Shown here in pieces: positions 17,583 to 25,718 of a stretch of DNA of 58,834 bases. The notes beneath the pieces are model-generated. The model was not told the DNA's origin. It worked only from the letters and a program-made list of their open reading frames with translations, and made no database searches. The DNA is from Robiginitomaculum sp. (lineage in GTDB: Bacteria > Pseudomonadota > Alphaproteobacteria > Caulobacterales > Maricaulaceae): positions 43,286-102,119 of the forward strand of contig NVXK01000013.1 in assembly GCA_002733905.1 (NCBI GenBank), in the 5' to 3' direction. Every line of letters begins with the position of its first letter. Within the stretch, counting starts at the first letter, position 1. Both the position numbers and the translations under genes were made by a program.

Positions 17583-18671
17583 TTACCCCATTTGTCCTTG
17601 ATGTCTCAGTTTGTGATCGGCGAGAACACAGGCGAGCATGGCTTCGGCAACGGGGACACCGCGAATACCGACACATGGATCATGACGACCTTTGGTACGT
17701 AGCTCAATCTCTTCGCCTTTACGTGTAATCGAACGCACGGGGGTCAGGATAGATGATGTTGGTTTAATTGCCATACGCGCGACAATCGTATCGCCGTTGG
17801 AAATGCCGCCAAGAATGCCGCCCGCATGATTGCTGAGGAATTTAGGTTTGCCGTCTTGCATACGAATTTCGTCTGCATTCTCGACACCTGTGAAAGCAGC
17901 GGCGGCAAAGCCTGCGCCAATCTCAACACCTTTGGCCGCGTTGATCGACATTAATCCCGCTGCAATATCTGTATCGAGCTTGCCATAAACGGGTGCGCCC
18001 CATCCCGCAGGGACTCCGCTTGCGTGAATTTCAACAATCGCGCCAACGGAATTTCCGTCTTTGCGTAACCCGTCTAAATAGTTAGCCCATTCGACCGCCA
18101 TATCTTTGTCAGGACAGAAGAAAGGATTATTGCCAACTTCGTCCCAATCCCAATTTTCTCCATCAATCATTTTCGTGCCGATCTGGGTCAGACACGCGCG
18201 AATTTGAATGCCCTCGCCGAGAATTTTACGTGCAATCGCCCCTGCGGCAACACGCATAGCCGTTTCGCGGGCGCTGGAACGGCCACCACCACGATAATCG
18301 CGAAACCCGTATTTGGCGTCATAGGTAAAGTCCGCATGTCCCGGGCGGTAGCGGTCTTTGATCTCGCCGTAATCGCGAGAGCGTTGATCTTTGTTTTCAA
18401 TCAAAAGACTGATCGGCGTCCCTGTCGTACGTGGGCCGTCTGTGTCTTCATCTTCAAATACGCCAGATAGGATTTTGACTCGGTCAGGCTCTTGGCGTTG
18501 GGTCACGAATTTAGAGGTGCCCGGCTTGCGTTGATCCAAATAGACTTGAATGTCGTCAGGGCGCAGGGATATGCCAGCAGGGCATCCATCAACCACACAC
18601 CCAATCGCAGGCCCGTGGCTCTCCCCCCATGATGTAAATCTAAATAAATGTCCAAATGTATTATGTGACAT
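17583..18671 (-). CDS. aroC: chorismate synthase
   Basis: A 362-residue enzyme that converts 5-enolpyruvylshikimate 3-phosphate to chorismate using reduced FMN, the last shared step of aromatic amino acid synthesis. The signatures are [20 protein letters not shown] at the N-terminus, [20 protein letters not shown] and [18 protein letters not shown] in the middle, and [18 protein letters not shown] near the end. Length and start are normal. It is probably the first gene of a unit with the DCC and DUF4166 genes, as the gap downstream is only about 30 bases or less. Confidence 0.96.
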   Translation of the reverse strand: MSHNTFGHLFRFTSWGESHGPAIGCVVDGCPAGISLRPDDIQVYLDQRKPGTSKFVTQRQEPDRVKILSGVFEDEDTDGPRTTGTPISLLIENKDQRSRDYGEIKDRYRPGHADFTYDAKYGFRDYRGGGRSSARETAMRVAAGAIARKILGEGIQIRACLTQIGTKMIDGENWDWDEVGNNPFFCPDKDMAVEWANYLDGLRKDGNSVGAIVEIHASGVPAGWGAPVYGKLDTDIAAGLMSINAAKGVEIGAGFAAAAFTGVENADEIRMQDGKPKFLSNHAGGILGGISNGDTIVARMAIKPTSSILTPVRSITRKGEEIELRTKGRHDPCVGIRGVPVAEAMLACVLADHKLRHQGQMG

Positions 18672-18834
18672 GATCCGCCTCTAATTCTTCGAGAATATCC
18701 TAATGCGAGCGGATAAAAGTACAAGTACAAAAGGGATATAAACCAATGAAAGGCTTTCGGTCAAAATGCGCGCGACATGCTATGTTTTATGCTAAAAGCA
18801 ATGTGATTTTAAAAAGGGGGATATAGGTTTCGCG

Positions 18835-19050
18835 TTAAAACGCGCGCGCACCTGCGCGGACACGAATGGCTTGTGGAGCAGGGGGGACGAGGGTTTCAAA
18901 CGCCTGTTTGCATTTGATGAATGCGTTCATATTGCCGTAAGGGCTATCTGGATGATAAAACTTGGCTTTGCTGCGCCACGCAGAGCGGATATCGTCTTCG
19001 CGTGCGGTCATGTTGAGACCAAGTGTCATAACGGCTTCGTGGCGTGTCAT
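18835..19050 (-). CDS. minimal J-domain protein
   Basis: A 71-residue protein that is almost nothing but a J domain. Helix I/II reads TRHEAVMTLGLNMTAREDDIRSAWRSKAK and is followed by the invariant HPD in YHPDSPYG, which stimulates Hsp70 ATPase; helix III (AFIKCKQAFETL) follows. It is shorter than DnaJ or DjlA proteins and lacks a membrane anchor or substrate-binding domain. It would be expected to recruit DnaK to an unknown client. It is transcribed alone between aroC and pdxH. Confidence 0.72.
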   Translation of the reverse strand: MTRHEAVMTLGLNMTAREDDIRSAWRSKAKFYHPDSPYGNMNAFIKCKQAFETLVPPAPQAIRVRAGARAF

Positions 19051-19198
19051 TATATTTTCCTAATTCACCTAATACCCCAATAGACATAGGCCTATAGCCG
19101 ATCTATGGTAAATATGTTGATAATGAAGATGGTTAATGTCCTATAAAGTGTGAATATTTACTAAAAGAATACACAATTTTTGATTGAAGATGAAAATA

Positions 19199-19879
19199 AT
19201 GACGAAAATTATTCCCCCCAGCCCGAATGTCAGAGAATACACGCAGGATGAAAAATACCTCGCTATTCGTAAAGCCAATGAAGCGCCGATATTTGATCGT
19301 GATGACCCATTTGCATTGTTCGCGGATTGGATGGTCGAGGCGAGGGCGAACGAGCCGAATGATTCAAACGCGATGGCATTGGCGACAGTCGATAAAGACG
19401 GTCTGCCTGATGTACGTATGGTCTTGTTAAAGGGGGTTGATGAAAAAGGGTTCGTCTTTTTTTCTCATGGGCAAAGTGCCAAAGGGCAAGAACTCGCGCA
19501 CACTGCAAAGGCAGCTTTAAACTTTCATTGGAAGTCTCTGCGCCGCCAAATACGTATTCGCGGCAGTGTGCAAGAGGTCACGACCGAGGAAGTGGTCGGG
19601 TATTTCGCAACACGTGCGCGTGATTCCCAAATCGGAGCGTGGGCGTCCCGACAATCGACAGAAATGGAAAGCCGCGATGCATTCGAACAGGCCCTCGCAG
19701 ACTATACGCAAAAATTCGAAGGCGGTGACGTACCATTGCCAGACGGATGGAAAGGCTGGCGCGTTACACCACTCCAGATAGAGTTTTGGCGCGATAAACC
19801 TTTCCGTTTACATGACCGCCTAGAATTTCGTCGTGAAAACCTGTCTCAAGGTTGGACAAAGCGCAGGCTTTACCCTTAA
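19199..19879 (+). CDS. pdxH: pyridoxamine 5'-phosphate oxidase
   Basis: About 226 residues. The FMN enzyme oxidises pyridoxine or pyridoxamine phosphate to pyridoxal phosphate. Family landmarks are NAMALATVDKDGLPDVRMVL, GFVFFSHGQSAKGQEL, FHWKSLRRQIRIRGSVQ, ARDSQIGAWASRQS, and the conserved end FRLHDRLEFRR...W.KRRLYP. There are ATGs at 19190 and 19199 (and a TTG at 19184). I use 19199, which has GAAGATGA upstream. It is followed after 33 bases by an unknown membrane protein. Confidence 0.95.
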   Translation: MTKIIPPSPNVREYTQDEKYLAIRKANEAPIFDRDDPFALFADWMVEARANEPNDSNAMALATVDKDGLPDVRMVLLKGVDEKGFVFFSHGQSAKGQELAHTAKAALNFHWKSLRRQIRIRGSVQEVTTEEVVGYFATRARDSQIGAWASRQSTEMESRDAFEQALADYTQKFEGGDVPLPDGWKGWRVTPLQIEFWRDKPFRLHDRLEFRRENLSQGWTKRRLYP

Positions 19880-19912
19880 GATAGGCAATACATTTTAAGA
19901 GAAGGTAGATGC

Positions 19913-20377
19913 ATGGGCGGTTTTATATTTTTTATATTTTTGATTTTTTTCATATTCCCTTTTTTGTCCAAAGCTTTTGGCGGTTCCAAAAAGAAGAAGG
20001 CAAAACAATGGGGGCAATCCGATGCAGAGATCAGGGCACGGCAGGCGCAACTTCATGAAGTCTCACAACGTTTGAGACATAAATATGGTCATTCGGGTGC
20101 GAAGAGTAATACCCATAACCGTATGCACAATAATGACGGCAGTTCGGCATTTCCTGATTCCCATCAAGCCCGTGTGCGTGCGCGTGACAAAAAAGACAGC
20201 ATAAAAAATGCCCAAATCGAGAAAACCCTCCACAGTCGTCAAAACTTCGGTATTTCGAAGATTAAGAATAAAGGACGTAGTGATTGGGGGACACGTAGCG
20301 AAGCGGGCATGTTGTCATTTCGTGGTATTCTAACAATGTTGGGGTTTGCGCTGATTGCCTATATTGTCGTGACATAA
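19913..20377 (+). CDS. hypothetical protein with terminal transmembrane segments
   Basis: A 154-residue protein. An extremely hydrophobic N-terminal segment (GGFIFFIFLIFFIFPFL) is followed by a lysine-rich stretch (SKKKKAKQ), a long charged, His/Arg-rich middle with helical character (RARQAQLHEVSQRLRHKYGH), and a C-terminal hydrophobic segment (ILTMLGFALIAYIVV). This suggests two membrane anchors joined by a cytoplasmic or periplasmic linker. I do not recognise a family. AGAAGGTAG provides a good ribosome binding site. It lies between pdxH and the DUF1499 gene. Confidence 0.6.
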   Translation: MGGFIFFIFLIFFIFPFLSKAFGGSKKKKAKQWGQSDAEIRARQAQLHEVSQRLRHKYGHSGAKSNTHNRMHNNDGSSAFPDSHQARVRARDKKDSIKNAQIEKTLHSRQNFGISKIKNKGRSDWGTRSEAGMLSFRGILTMLGFALIAYIVVT

Positions 20378-20440
20378 ATACCGCGAATTTAAAGCGCGGC
20401 ATTTTTCAAAGTAAAAAAAGTGAAAATAGGGGAAGCTAAG

Positions 20441-21220
20441 GTGGATAAACTCGTAACGATAAGAAAATGGTGGATTCGCATTTCTGCTGGCCTCGCAGTA
20501 TTTACACCTTTGTTTATGGCGGTATCCGCACTAGGCGCAAGATTTGGCCTCTGGTCATGGCAGTTTTCTTTTGGCAAGCTCGTACTCGATTACGGGTTTA
20601 AATTGCTCATCTTGACATTGGTTCTGTCCGTCCTTGCAATCGTATTCTCATTCGTGATGAAACCGCGCGCGCGGAAAAATATAATTGTATCGGTTTTAGC
20701 GCTCTCTGTGCCTTTAATCGGTATAGGCTACGGCAAAAGTATAAAGGCAAAAAATGCTAGCCTCCCCTCTATTCATGATATTACAACGGATACTGAAAAC
20801 GTCCCTACATTCTCTTCTGCGATTGTGAACTTGCGCGGCGAGAAAAGTAATAGTCTGGATTATGTCGGGAAAATTGAGAGACATTCCGAAAAATTAGTGT
20901 CGGTTTTACAAGTTGAAGCTTATCCCGATATTCGAACCCTTGTTCTCTCGGACACTCCCGAAGTGATTTACGCACGTGTGCAAAACGCGGTAAAGTCTAT
21001 GGGGTGGAAAACTGTCACCGATTCTGCTGATACAGGTGTGATCGAGGCAACAGCTACGAGTTTCTGGTTTGGCTTTAAGGATGACGTGATTGTGCGTGTC
21101 CGTGCGGCGCAGGGCGGTGGTTCACGCGTTGATATCCGCTCGGTCAGTCGTGTTGGTCGTTCTGATATGGGAGCAAACGCCGCGCGCATTCGCAAGTTTC
21201 GCAAAATCCTTGGCCAGTAA
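20441..21220 (+). CDS. DUF1499 domain-containing membrane protein
   Basis: About 259 residues. Three N-terminal hydrophobic segments (ISAGLAVFTPLFMAVSAL; LLILTLVLSVLAIVFSFVM; IIVSVLALSVPLIGIGYG) precede a C-terminal DUF1499 domain recognisable from DITTDTENVPTFS, YARVQNAVKSMGWK, FWFGFKDDVIVRVRA and GSRVDIRSVSRVGRSDMGAN. The role of DUF1499 is unknown. A GTG at 20441 has AGGGGAAG at ideal spacing; a GTG at 20420 is an alternative that adds seven residues. Part of its 3' end is duplicated at 23172-23274, beyond an inserted segment. Confidence 0.8.
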   Translation: MDKLVTIRKWWIRISAGLAVFTPLFMAVSALGARFGLWSWQFSFGKLVLDYGFKLLILTLVLSVLAIVFSFVMKPRARKNIIVSVLALSVPLIGIGYGKSIKAKNASLPSIHDITTDTENVPTFSSAIVNLRGEKSNSLDYVGKIERHSEKLVSVLQVEAYPDIRTLVLSDTPEVIYARVQNAVKSMGWKTVTDSADTGVIEATATSFWFGFKDDVIVRVRAAQGGGSRVDIRSVSRVGRSDMGANAARIRKFRKILGQ

Positions 21221-21428
21221 AATCCATTTGGTCAATCAATGAGGCTGTTAACGAAGTAAGTGGCGGGCTTTCAAACCTGCTTTACTCCTGTCTCTTGCAT
21301 GCGAATAAGGTGTGAGAGAACACTAAGTGGCCTAGGGTATGGGGGGTTATCAAGTTCTGTATAAATATATGTGACCATGTCCATGATATTGGATATGCCA
21401 TGCTGCAATGCCGTGCTTATTTGATCCT
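21046..21428. repeat. direct repeat copy A: DUF1499 3' end joined to MBL 3' end
   Basis: This segment holds the functional DUF1499 3' end (21046-21148 matches 23172-23274) and a decayed end of the metallo-beta-lactamase gene (21238-21428 matches 23275-23484). The order and orientation are the same in copy B. About 90 bases (21149-21237) are present only here. The two copies bracket 21429-23171, which contains two genes. Confidence 0.85.
21238..21428 (-). pseudogene. decayed 3' end of a metallo-beta-lactamase-fold gene
   Basis: Minus-strand remnant of the gene at 23285-24181. The TAA stop (21248-21250 against 23285-23287) is kept, as are long exact blocks such as AAGGTGTGAGAGAACACT and a match around ATGTCCATGATATTGGATAT. 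A roughly 17-base deletion and scattered changes break the frame. It covers only about the last 65 codons. Confidence 0.85.
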
Positions 21429-21439
21429 GCTATTTTGAA

Positions 21440-21467
21440 TTGGTATTCTTATTGATTGGGTTATAAT
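21440..21467 (+). promoter_or_regulatory. candidate sigma-70 promoter of the PDZ gene
   Basis: TTGGTA at 21440-21445, a 16-base spacer, then a perfect TATAAT at 21462-21467. It lies 39 bases before the ATG at 21506 and just outside repeat copy A. The perfect -10 makes it one of the better promoter candidates in the window. Confidence 0.5.
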
Positions 21468-21505
21468 AAAACTCACTTCAAAAACGAACATTAAGAGATG
21501 TGATA

Positions 21506-22723
21506 ATGGTTTATAATGCAGCATGGTTCCAATCCGTTACAAAAACACCTTTACCCAAAGTGCCGTCTTTTTCAAAAACACTACAAATTGACAGTGTTGC
21601 ACCTGAATCACCCGCTGCGGAATTGCGGCTAAGAGCAGGGGACAAGTTGTTGAGCGTTAATGGTAAATCCGCATTGGTTGAGGATATTCCCATGCTTTTG
21701 GCACGCTCATCTTCTGTGACATACCGGTTTTTTTTACCACGCGAATCTTCTTTTTTAGAAGTTGTGACAACGGGCTTGCCGCTAGGTCTTCAAATGTCAC
21801 CGTCTTCGGACGGTATTGTTACCCAATATATGAGAAAAACTGCATTCGAAAACGAAGGCATATTCACACTTTGGGAACGTGAAGCGTATGAACATATCCG
21901 AAAAGCGTGTGAAACTGCTAATAAACGTCTGAACAAAGGTAATTTTGTTGGGAAGCTCATGGGAAAGAAAAAGACATTTTCGTTTGCCGATATGATGCTT
22001 GCTATCTGTGATATTGAAGAGGGGCAGTTACAGTCTGGATACGAAGCTTTGGCTACATATGCCGCAAATCACGCACATCGGGAAACCAGTGATGTCAGAG
22101 CCGTCTTAAGTTATTATAATGGTTTAAATGCAAAAACTGAAAAGAGAATTGAAAGTTATCAAGAACACATCAAAGACGCGTATTTAAGCTTGCCAGAGAG
22201 CCGTCGCATTCGAAACGAAGCGGTCAAGGCAGGTGTTGAAATTGACCGTGTTGATAGTCGTATTGGACGTACACTTCAAACATCGCAAGTTTGGAATGTA
22301 CTGGAGGGTGGTCAGGGCACGAAAAGCCTACAAACCATATTAGACACTCTGGAACAGGGGCAAATCCTTCCCCTTTGCCTCATGACAGCATATCGCGGCA
22401 ATGGGCCTTATAATGATGCGCTTTTACCTTATATAGCGCTTCAGCCAAATCTGCGTGAGCGCTTACATCCCCTTGTTGTTCTGACTAATGTTTTAGAAAA
22501 ACGTAAAGACAGGCCGCATTGGAATTCCCATGAAGACTTAGCAAAAAAAGTGAATTGTCCTTTCTTTGTTTTACATGGCGTATTCGATGATATTATTGAA
22601 TGCCTTACACCACAGGGCTCGCCTGAGTTTTTTGCTCTTGACCATACAGGAAAAATTATTTGGGCCGGAGACCTGAGTACAGAATATGGCTATTGGGATA
22701 TGTTGGCTAAGACAAAGCCTTAG
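21506..22723 (+). CDS. PDZ-domain protein with possible thioredoxin-like C-terminus
   Basis: About 405 residues. Residues 25-90 form a PDZ domain (LQIDSVAPESPAAELRLRAG, then DKLLSVNGKSAL). A helical middle region of about 200 residues follows, with no recognised family. The last 60 residues (CPFFVLHGVFDD...SPEFFALDHTGKIIWAGD) look like the second half of a thioredoxin-like fold without a CxxC. No signal peptide is evident, which is unusual for a PDZ protein of this kind. The start is ATG 21506; a GTG at 21500 is possible. It lies inside the segment bracketed by repeats A and B, with its own promoter. Function unknown. Confidence 0.68.
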   Translation: MVYNAAWFQSVTKTPLPKVPSFSKTLQIDSVAPESPAAELRLRAGDKLLSVNGKSALVEDIPMLLARSSSVTYRFFLPRESSFLEVVTTGLPLGLQMSPSSDGIVTQYMRKTAFENEGIFTLWEREAYEHIRKACETANKRLNKGNFVGKLMGKKKTFSFADMMLAICDIEEGQLQSGYEALATYAANHAHRETSDVRAVLSYYNGLNAKTEKRIESYQEHIKDAYLSLPESRRIRNEAVKAGVEIDRVDSRIGRTLQTSQVWNVLEGGQGTKSLQTILDTLEQGQILPLCLMTAYRGNGPYNDALLPYIALQPNLRERLHPLVVLTNVLEKRKDRPHWNSHEDLAKKVNCPFFVLHGVFDDIIECLTPQGSPEFFALDHTGKIIWAGDLSTEYGYWDMLAKTKP

Positions 22724-22739
22724 CCAACAGTGTTTTGAA

Positions 22740-23054
22740 TTAAGCCAGTACCTTGATAGCAACGGCAATCGCGACCAAAACAATTGGCCAAAAACGTACA
22801 GGTATAAAGAAAAGGCTGTCATTTTTACGAATAATAACATCCTCGCCTGTTTCTTTGTTCATCAATGTCTTATCCGCACGTTTCGCAAGGAAAAAGCGAT
22901 CAAAGGCAAAGGTGAGGACTGCTGCTACGAGCAAAGCAATCGCTTGCCCCCATGTATTTTCTGACCAAGTTTCACCAATAATGGTATTGCCAAGCAATAC
23001 ACACGCAAATGCAATTATGGGAACGACCCACCCAAATCCACTCCAAACAATCAT
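22740..23054 (-). CDS. hypothetical small membrane protein
   Basis: A 104-residue protein with about three transmembrane segments: GWVVPIIAFACVLLGNTII, AIALLVAAVLTFAFDRFFL and FWPIVLVAIAVAIKVL. Between the second and third is a polar stretch (NKETGEDVIIRKNDSL). It resembles small unannotated inner-membrane proteins but I cannot name a family. It converges on the PDZ gene with 16 bases between the stops; both sit inside the repeat-bracketed segment. A 23-base inverted repeat lies upstream of it. Confidence 0.6.
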   Translation of the reverse strand: MIVWSGFGWVVPIIAFACVLLGNTIIGETWSENTWGQAIALLVAAVLTFAFDRFFLAKRADKTLMNKETGEDVIIRKNDSLFFIPVRFWPIVLVAIAVAIKVLA

Positions 23055-23137
23055 GTCTTAACTTTCTATTTTAAGTTTGTTGCATTACAAAACACAACAG
23101 TATTGAACACATTGGTTCTTGCTCTCTTTCTTTGTTT

Positions 23138-23160
23138 TGTAAAGGGGTAATACCTTTACA
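23138..23160. promoter_or_regulatory. 23-base inverted repeat at the edge of repeat copy B
   Basis: TGTAAAGG, seven bases, then CCTTTACA: two perfect 8-base arms. It lies 11 bases before the start of repeat copy B and 84 bases upstream of the small membrane-protein gene. It could be an operator for that gene or mark the end of the inserted segment. No T-run follows, so it is not a terminator. Confidence 0.45.
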
Positions 23161-23171
23161 TCTTTGTTGAT

Positions 23172-23274
23172 GGCAACAGCTATGAGTCTCTGGTTTGGCT
23201 TTAAGGATGACGTGCCCGTGCGTGCCCGTGCGGCACGGGGAGGTGGTTCACGCGTTGATATCCGCTCGGTCAGT
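23172..23274 (+). pseudogene. fragment of a DUF1499 gene 3' end
   Basis: It matches 21046-21148 of the intact gene closely, encoding LWFGFKDDVPVRARA and GGGSRVDIRSVS in the same order. It has no upstream coding part and its true C-terminus is deleted, so it is a remnant. Confidence 0.88.
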
Positions 23275-23484
23275 AATGAGGGTGTTAAAGAAGTGAGTAG
23301 CGCGCTTTCAGGCCTGATTTGCCATCACTTGTCACACGCCCTGTCTCTTGCATGTGAATAAGGTGTGAGAGAACACTCAAAGCGGCCGCAGGATATAGGC
23401 GCTTATCAAGCTCTGTATAAATATGTGTGACCATGTCCATGATATTGGATATGCCATGCTGCAATGCTGTGCTTATTTGATCCT
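23172..23484. repeat. direct repeat copy B: DUF1499 3' fragment joined to MBL 3' end
   Basis: The second copy of the gene-end junction. Here the metallo-beta-lactamase end is the functional one and the DUF1499 end (23172-23274) is a broken fragment. The fragment passes directly from CGGTCAGT into AATGAG, lacking the roughly 90 bases found in copy A. Confidence 0.85.
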
Positions 23485-24181
23485 CACGTGCATACCGATG
23501 GTCAATATAGGCCTGCACAAACGTGGTAACGTCAGTAATCGCAGGTCCATGTGTTGGGCGGATAATGTCAAATTTACGAGACTTGATTTCTTCGAGTCCA
23601 CGTAAATAGTCCCCCATATTGCCATCAGGAGGGCTCACCACACTTGTTGACCATCCCATAATATGATCGCCAGAAAACAAAGTGTTTTCTTCGGCCAGAG
23701 CATAGCACATATGATTGGAGGTATGCCCCGGTGTGTGAATGGCTTCTAGAGTCCAGTCTTTACCTTTAAACATTGCCCCGTTCCGTATCTCTATATCGGG
23801 TTTGAAACTAAGGTCATCGCCAGCTTCCATGCGAACCTCTCCGCCTTCGGGTGGTTTTGGTTGCAGGCCATAACCGTAAACTTTACAGCCATGTTTTTTT
23901 GCCAAAGGCGCCGCGAGAGGAGAATGGTCAACATGATGATGGGTTACGAGGACATGAGTGACTGTTTTGCCATCAAGGGCTTCGTCAATAGCCTTTACGT
24001 GGTCAGGGCTAATAGGGCCTGGATCAATCACGGCAACCTCGTCCGTACCGACAATGAATACGCCTGTACCTGTATAGGTGAAGGGGCCAGGGTTATTCGC
24101 GGTCACGCGGGTAATAAGCGGACTAAGCGGTTCGGCTTTAGCGTATTCAAATTCAAAATCTCTGACGAAGGGGATGCTCAT
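23285..24181 (-). CDS. metallo-beta-lactamase-fold hydrolase (LACTB2/BLACT-WH type)
   Basis: A 298-residue MBL-fold protein. The metal motif is in LVTHHHVDHSPLA, with further ligands in HTPGHTSNHMCY, LFSGDHIMG and IRPTHGP. After residue 215 the chain changes to a small winged-helix domain (RYAREDQISTALQHGISNI...) of the BLACT_WH type found in LACTB2-like enzymes, some of which are RNA endonucleases. Either thioester/ester hydrolysis or RNA cleavage is possible. Its 3' end exists as a second, decayed copy at 21238-21428. It begins 11 bases after the ATP-grasp gene, so the two are likely one operon. Confidence 0.88.
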   Translation of the reverse strand: MSIPFVRDFEFEYAKAEPLSPLITRVTANNPGPFTYTGTGVFIVGTDEVAVIDPGPISPDHVKAIDEALDGKTVTHVLVTHHHVDHSPLAAPLAKKHGCKVYGYGLQPKPPEGGEVRMEAGDDLSFKPDIEIRNGAMFKGKDWTLEAIHTPGHTSNHMCYALAEENTLFSGDHIMGWSTSVVSPPDGNMGDYLRGLEEIKSRKFDIIRPTHGPAITDVTTFVQAYIDHRYAREDQISTALQHGISNIMDMVTHIYTELDKRLYPAAALSVLSHLIHMQETGRVTSDGKSGLKARYSLL

Positions 24182-24192
24182 AAAATTGTAAT

Positions 24193-25122
24193 TCAGTTCA
24201 TTTTGGAGCGAACAAGTCTAACAAATTGGTCCGTTAAAATCGTAATCGCTTTGTTTTTATCTTTTAAAGATAGGGCGAGTGGGGGGCCCATATCGGTCTT
24301 GTTGACATCGACAATGTAGATCTTTCCGTCATGTTTGTCGCGTAATATATCCATGCCGCCCCAATCAAGTCCCATTGCTTTGGCGAACAGCGTTATCTTG
24401 CGGCGTTCCTCATGACTTAATAGATCGTCTGGTGAATGCAAAGTCACATTTGCGTTAGTATTTGCAAATCGCGTGGATAGCGCGCGACGTTTAATGAAAA
24501 CAACTTCGATTTCACCGTCAATGACAGGGCAGCGTAAGTCCTCTACCCATAGCCCGTCAATGGTATTGTCAATCAATCTTTGATAGGAAAGGCCGTCTTG
24601 TTTTGTGATCGGGCCTTGGGTTTCACGGCCATCATGAACGCCGTTGGTTTCTGATTTTACGGCCATGCGTCCCTTATAGGTTTTAGGGTCAACATTAAGA
24701 GCATAGCCAAATACGCTTTCAAACACAGTGCCTACTTTCGTTTTAGAGATGTCTCTGCACTCAAAATTCAAACTTTTACGTTTTTGCTCTGGTGTGAGGT
24801 GTGGAGGCTGTGCTTGTGTTGTGTCCTCAAAATAAAAAATAACATCGGCGTCCACAAGTGTTGGGGTCATATTTACCTGGGCGCGGAGGGCGCATACTGT
24901 AATTAAATACCATGGACGGGGGATTGTGGGGGTAAATGCTATGGATAGCGGTTTTTTTGTATGGGAACTTTTTTTGAGTGATTTAGCCTTTTCCAATAGG
25001 TGAAAAGGCACCCATGAGAAAATATCTTTCAATAAACTCCCTGTAACTGGAATTTTTACCCTAGTTGCTTTTACGAGAATTTTACCATTTCTAAACTCAA
25101 AGTCGTTTAGCCATGAGGCCAT
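24193..25122 (-). CDS. ATP-grasp domain-like protein
   Basis: About 309 residues. The C-terminal third has the ATP-grasp metal-binding pattern: GLDWGGMDILRDKHDGKIYI then VDVNKTDMGPP, where Asp, Asp and Asn would bind Mg-ATP. The middle part (GLWVEDLRCPVIDGEIEVVF, KRRAL) fits a grasp lid. The N-terminal region shows no known family. ATP-grasp enzymes join a carboxylate to an amine or thiol; the substrates here are unknown. The ATG at 25122 (MASWLND) is preferred to 25143. It is cotranscribed with the MBL hydrolase downstream. Confidence 0.68.
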   Translation of the reverse strand: MASWLNDFEFRNGKILVKATRVKIPVTGSLLKDIFSWVPFHLLEKAKSLKKSSHTKKPLSIAFTPTIPRPWYLITVCALRAQVNMTPTLVDADVIFYFEDTTQAQPPHLTPEQKRKSLNFECRDISKTKVGTVFESVFGYALNVDPKTYKGRMAVKSETNGVHDGRETQGPITKQDGLSYQRLIDNTIDGLWVEDLRCPVIDGEIEVVFIKRRALSTRFANTNANVTLHSPDDLLSHEERRKITLFAKAMGLDWGGMDILRDKHDGKIYIVDVNKTDMGPPLALSLKDKNKAITILTDQFVRLVRSKMN

Positions 25123-25718
25123 GTTTGTTTCCTTAATTGTCACAATCTGCCAGCTGCTTACTGCTAATTTGTTTTCTGGCTATACATACACCAAAAAACC
25201 GTAGGTCTGATAAGATTAAAATTGATATAAAAGCAAAACACAAAATGGTGATGGTGCAGTGATGTTTATGCCTAAGTATGTGGATTCTCTCGGTTATTGG
25301 AGTAAATGTGTTGAATGAGATTTCTTGATTGGAAAGGGAGATTCCTGTCCTATGTGTTTCTATTGTCATCGCTATATTGATAATTTATGTGTAGTGCTCG
25401 ACTAAACTCGATGGTGAAAATAGCCTGTATTTAACGGGTATCAGTTTTATGATGCTAATCTATCAATGCTGTAATTATGGATGAATTCCTCTGTTCTACC
25501 CATTATTGTGGATGCAGTAATAAGGGTGTGTATTTTTGCAACAGCTAGAAAAATAATGCCCCATTAAAGGCGCCGCAAGTAAATCCACTCTTGAGTTAAA
25601 AAATTGTAATGGTTATGACAGGCTAGATATCCATGCTCCAAATAGGGGCTGTGGGTCAAAAGTTGTTACGGTGTGCAAGCCATAACTTAATAAACAAAAC
25701 CATTTGAAGGGGTTTTAA
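25123..25718. other. 596-base intergenic region upstream of the TonB-dependent receptor
   Basis: A long AT-rich leader between divergent genes. I see no gene I can support, no cobalamin-riboswitch box and no strong hairpin. A weak promoter candidate is at 25591-25619 and AAGGGG lies at the right distance before the receptor ATG. The length leaves room for complex regulation. A 78-codon minus-strand frame at 25133-25369 was rejected. Confidence 0.6.
25591..25619 (+). promoter_or_regulatory. weak candidate promoter of the TonB-dependent receptor
   Basis: TTGAGT at 25591-25596, 17 bases, TATGAC at 25614-25619. Each box matches four of six consensus bases. It would give a leader of roughly 95 bases. 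Confidence 0.28.

Noticed and set aside
21429-23171. Insertion sequence or transposon at the repeat-bracketed segment
   Set aside because: There is no transposase, no matching terminal inverted repeats at both ends, and the bracketing repeats are far too long and divergent for a target-site duplication.
25133-25369. 78-codon minus-strand frame just upstream of the ATP-grasp gene
   Set aside because: The spacing would suit a small membrane protein, but its composition looks random (many His, Ile, Thr), it has no clear ribosome binding site and no recognisable family.
25123-25718. Possible cobalamin or other riboswitch before the TonB-dependent receptor
   Set aside because: I looked for the B12 box (GCCACTG) and paired stems and found none. 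The long leader alone is not evidence.
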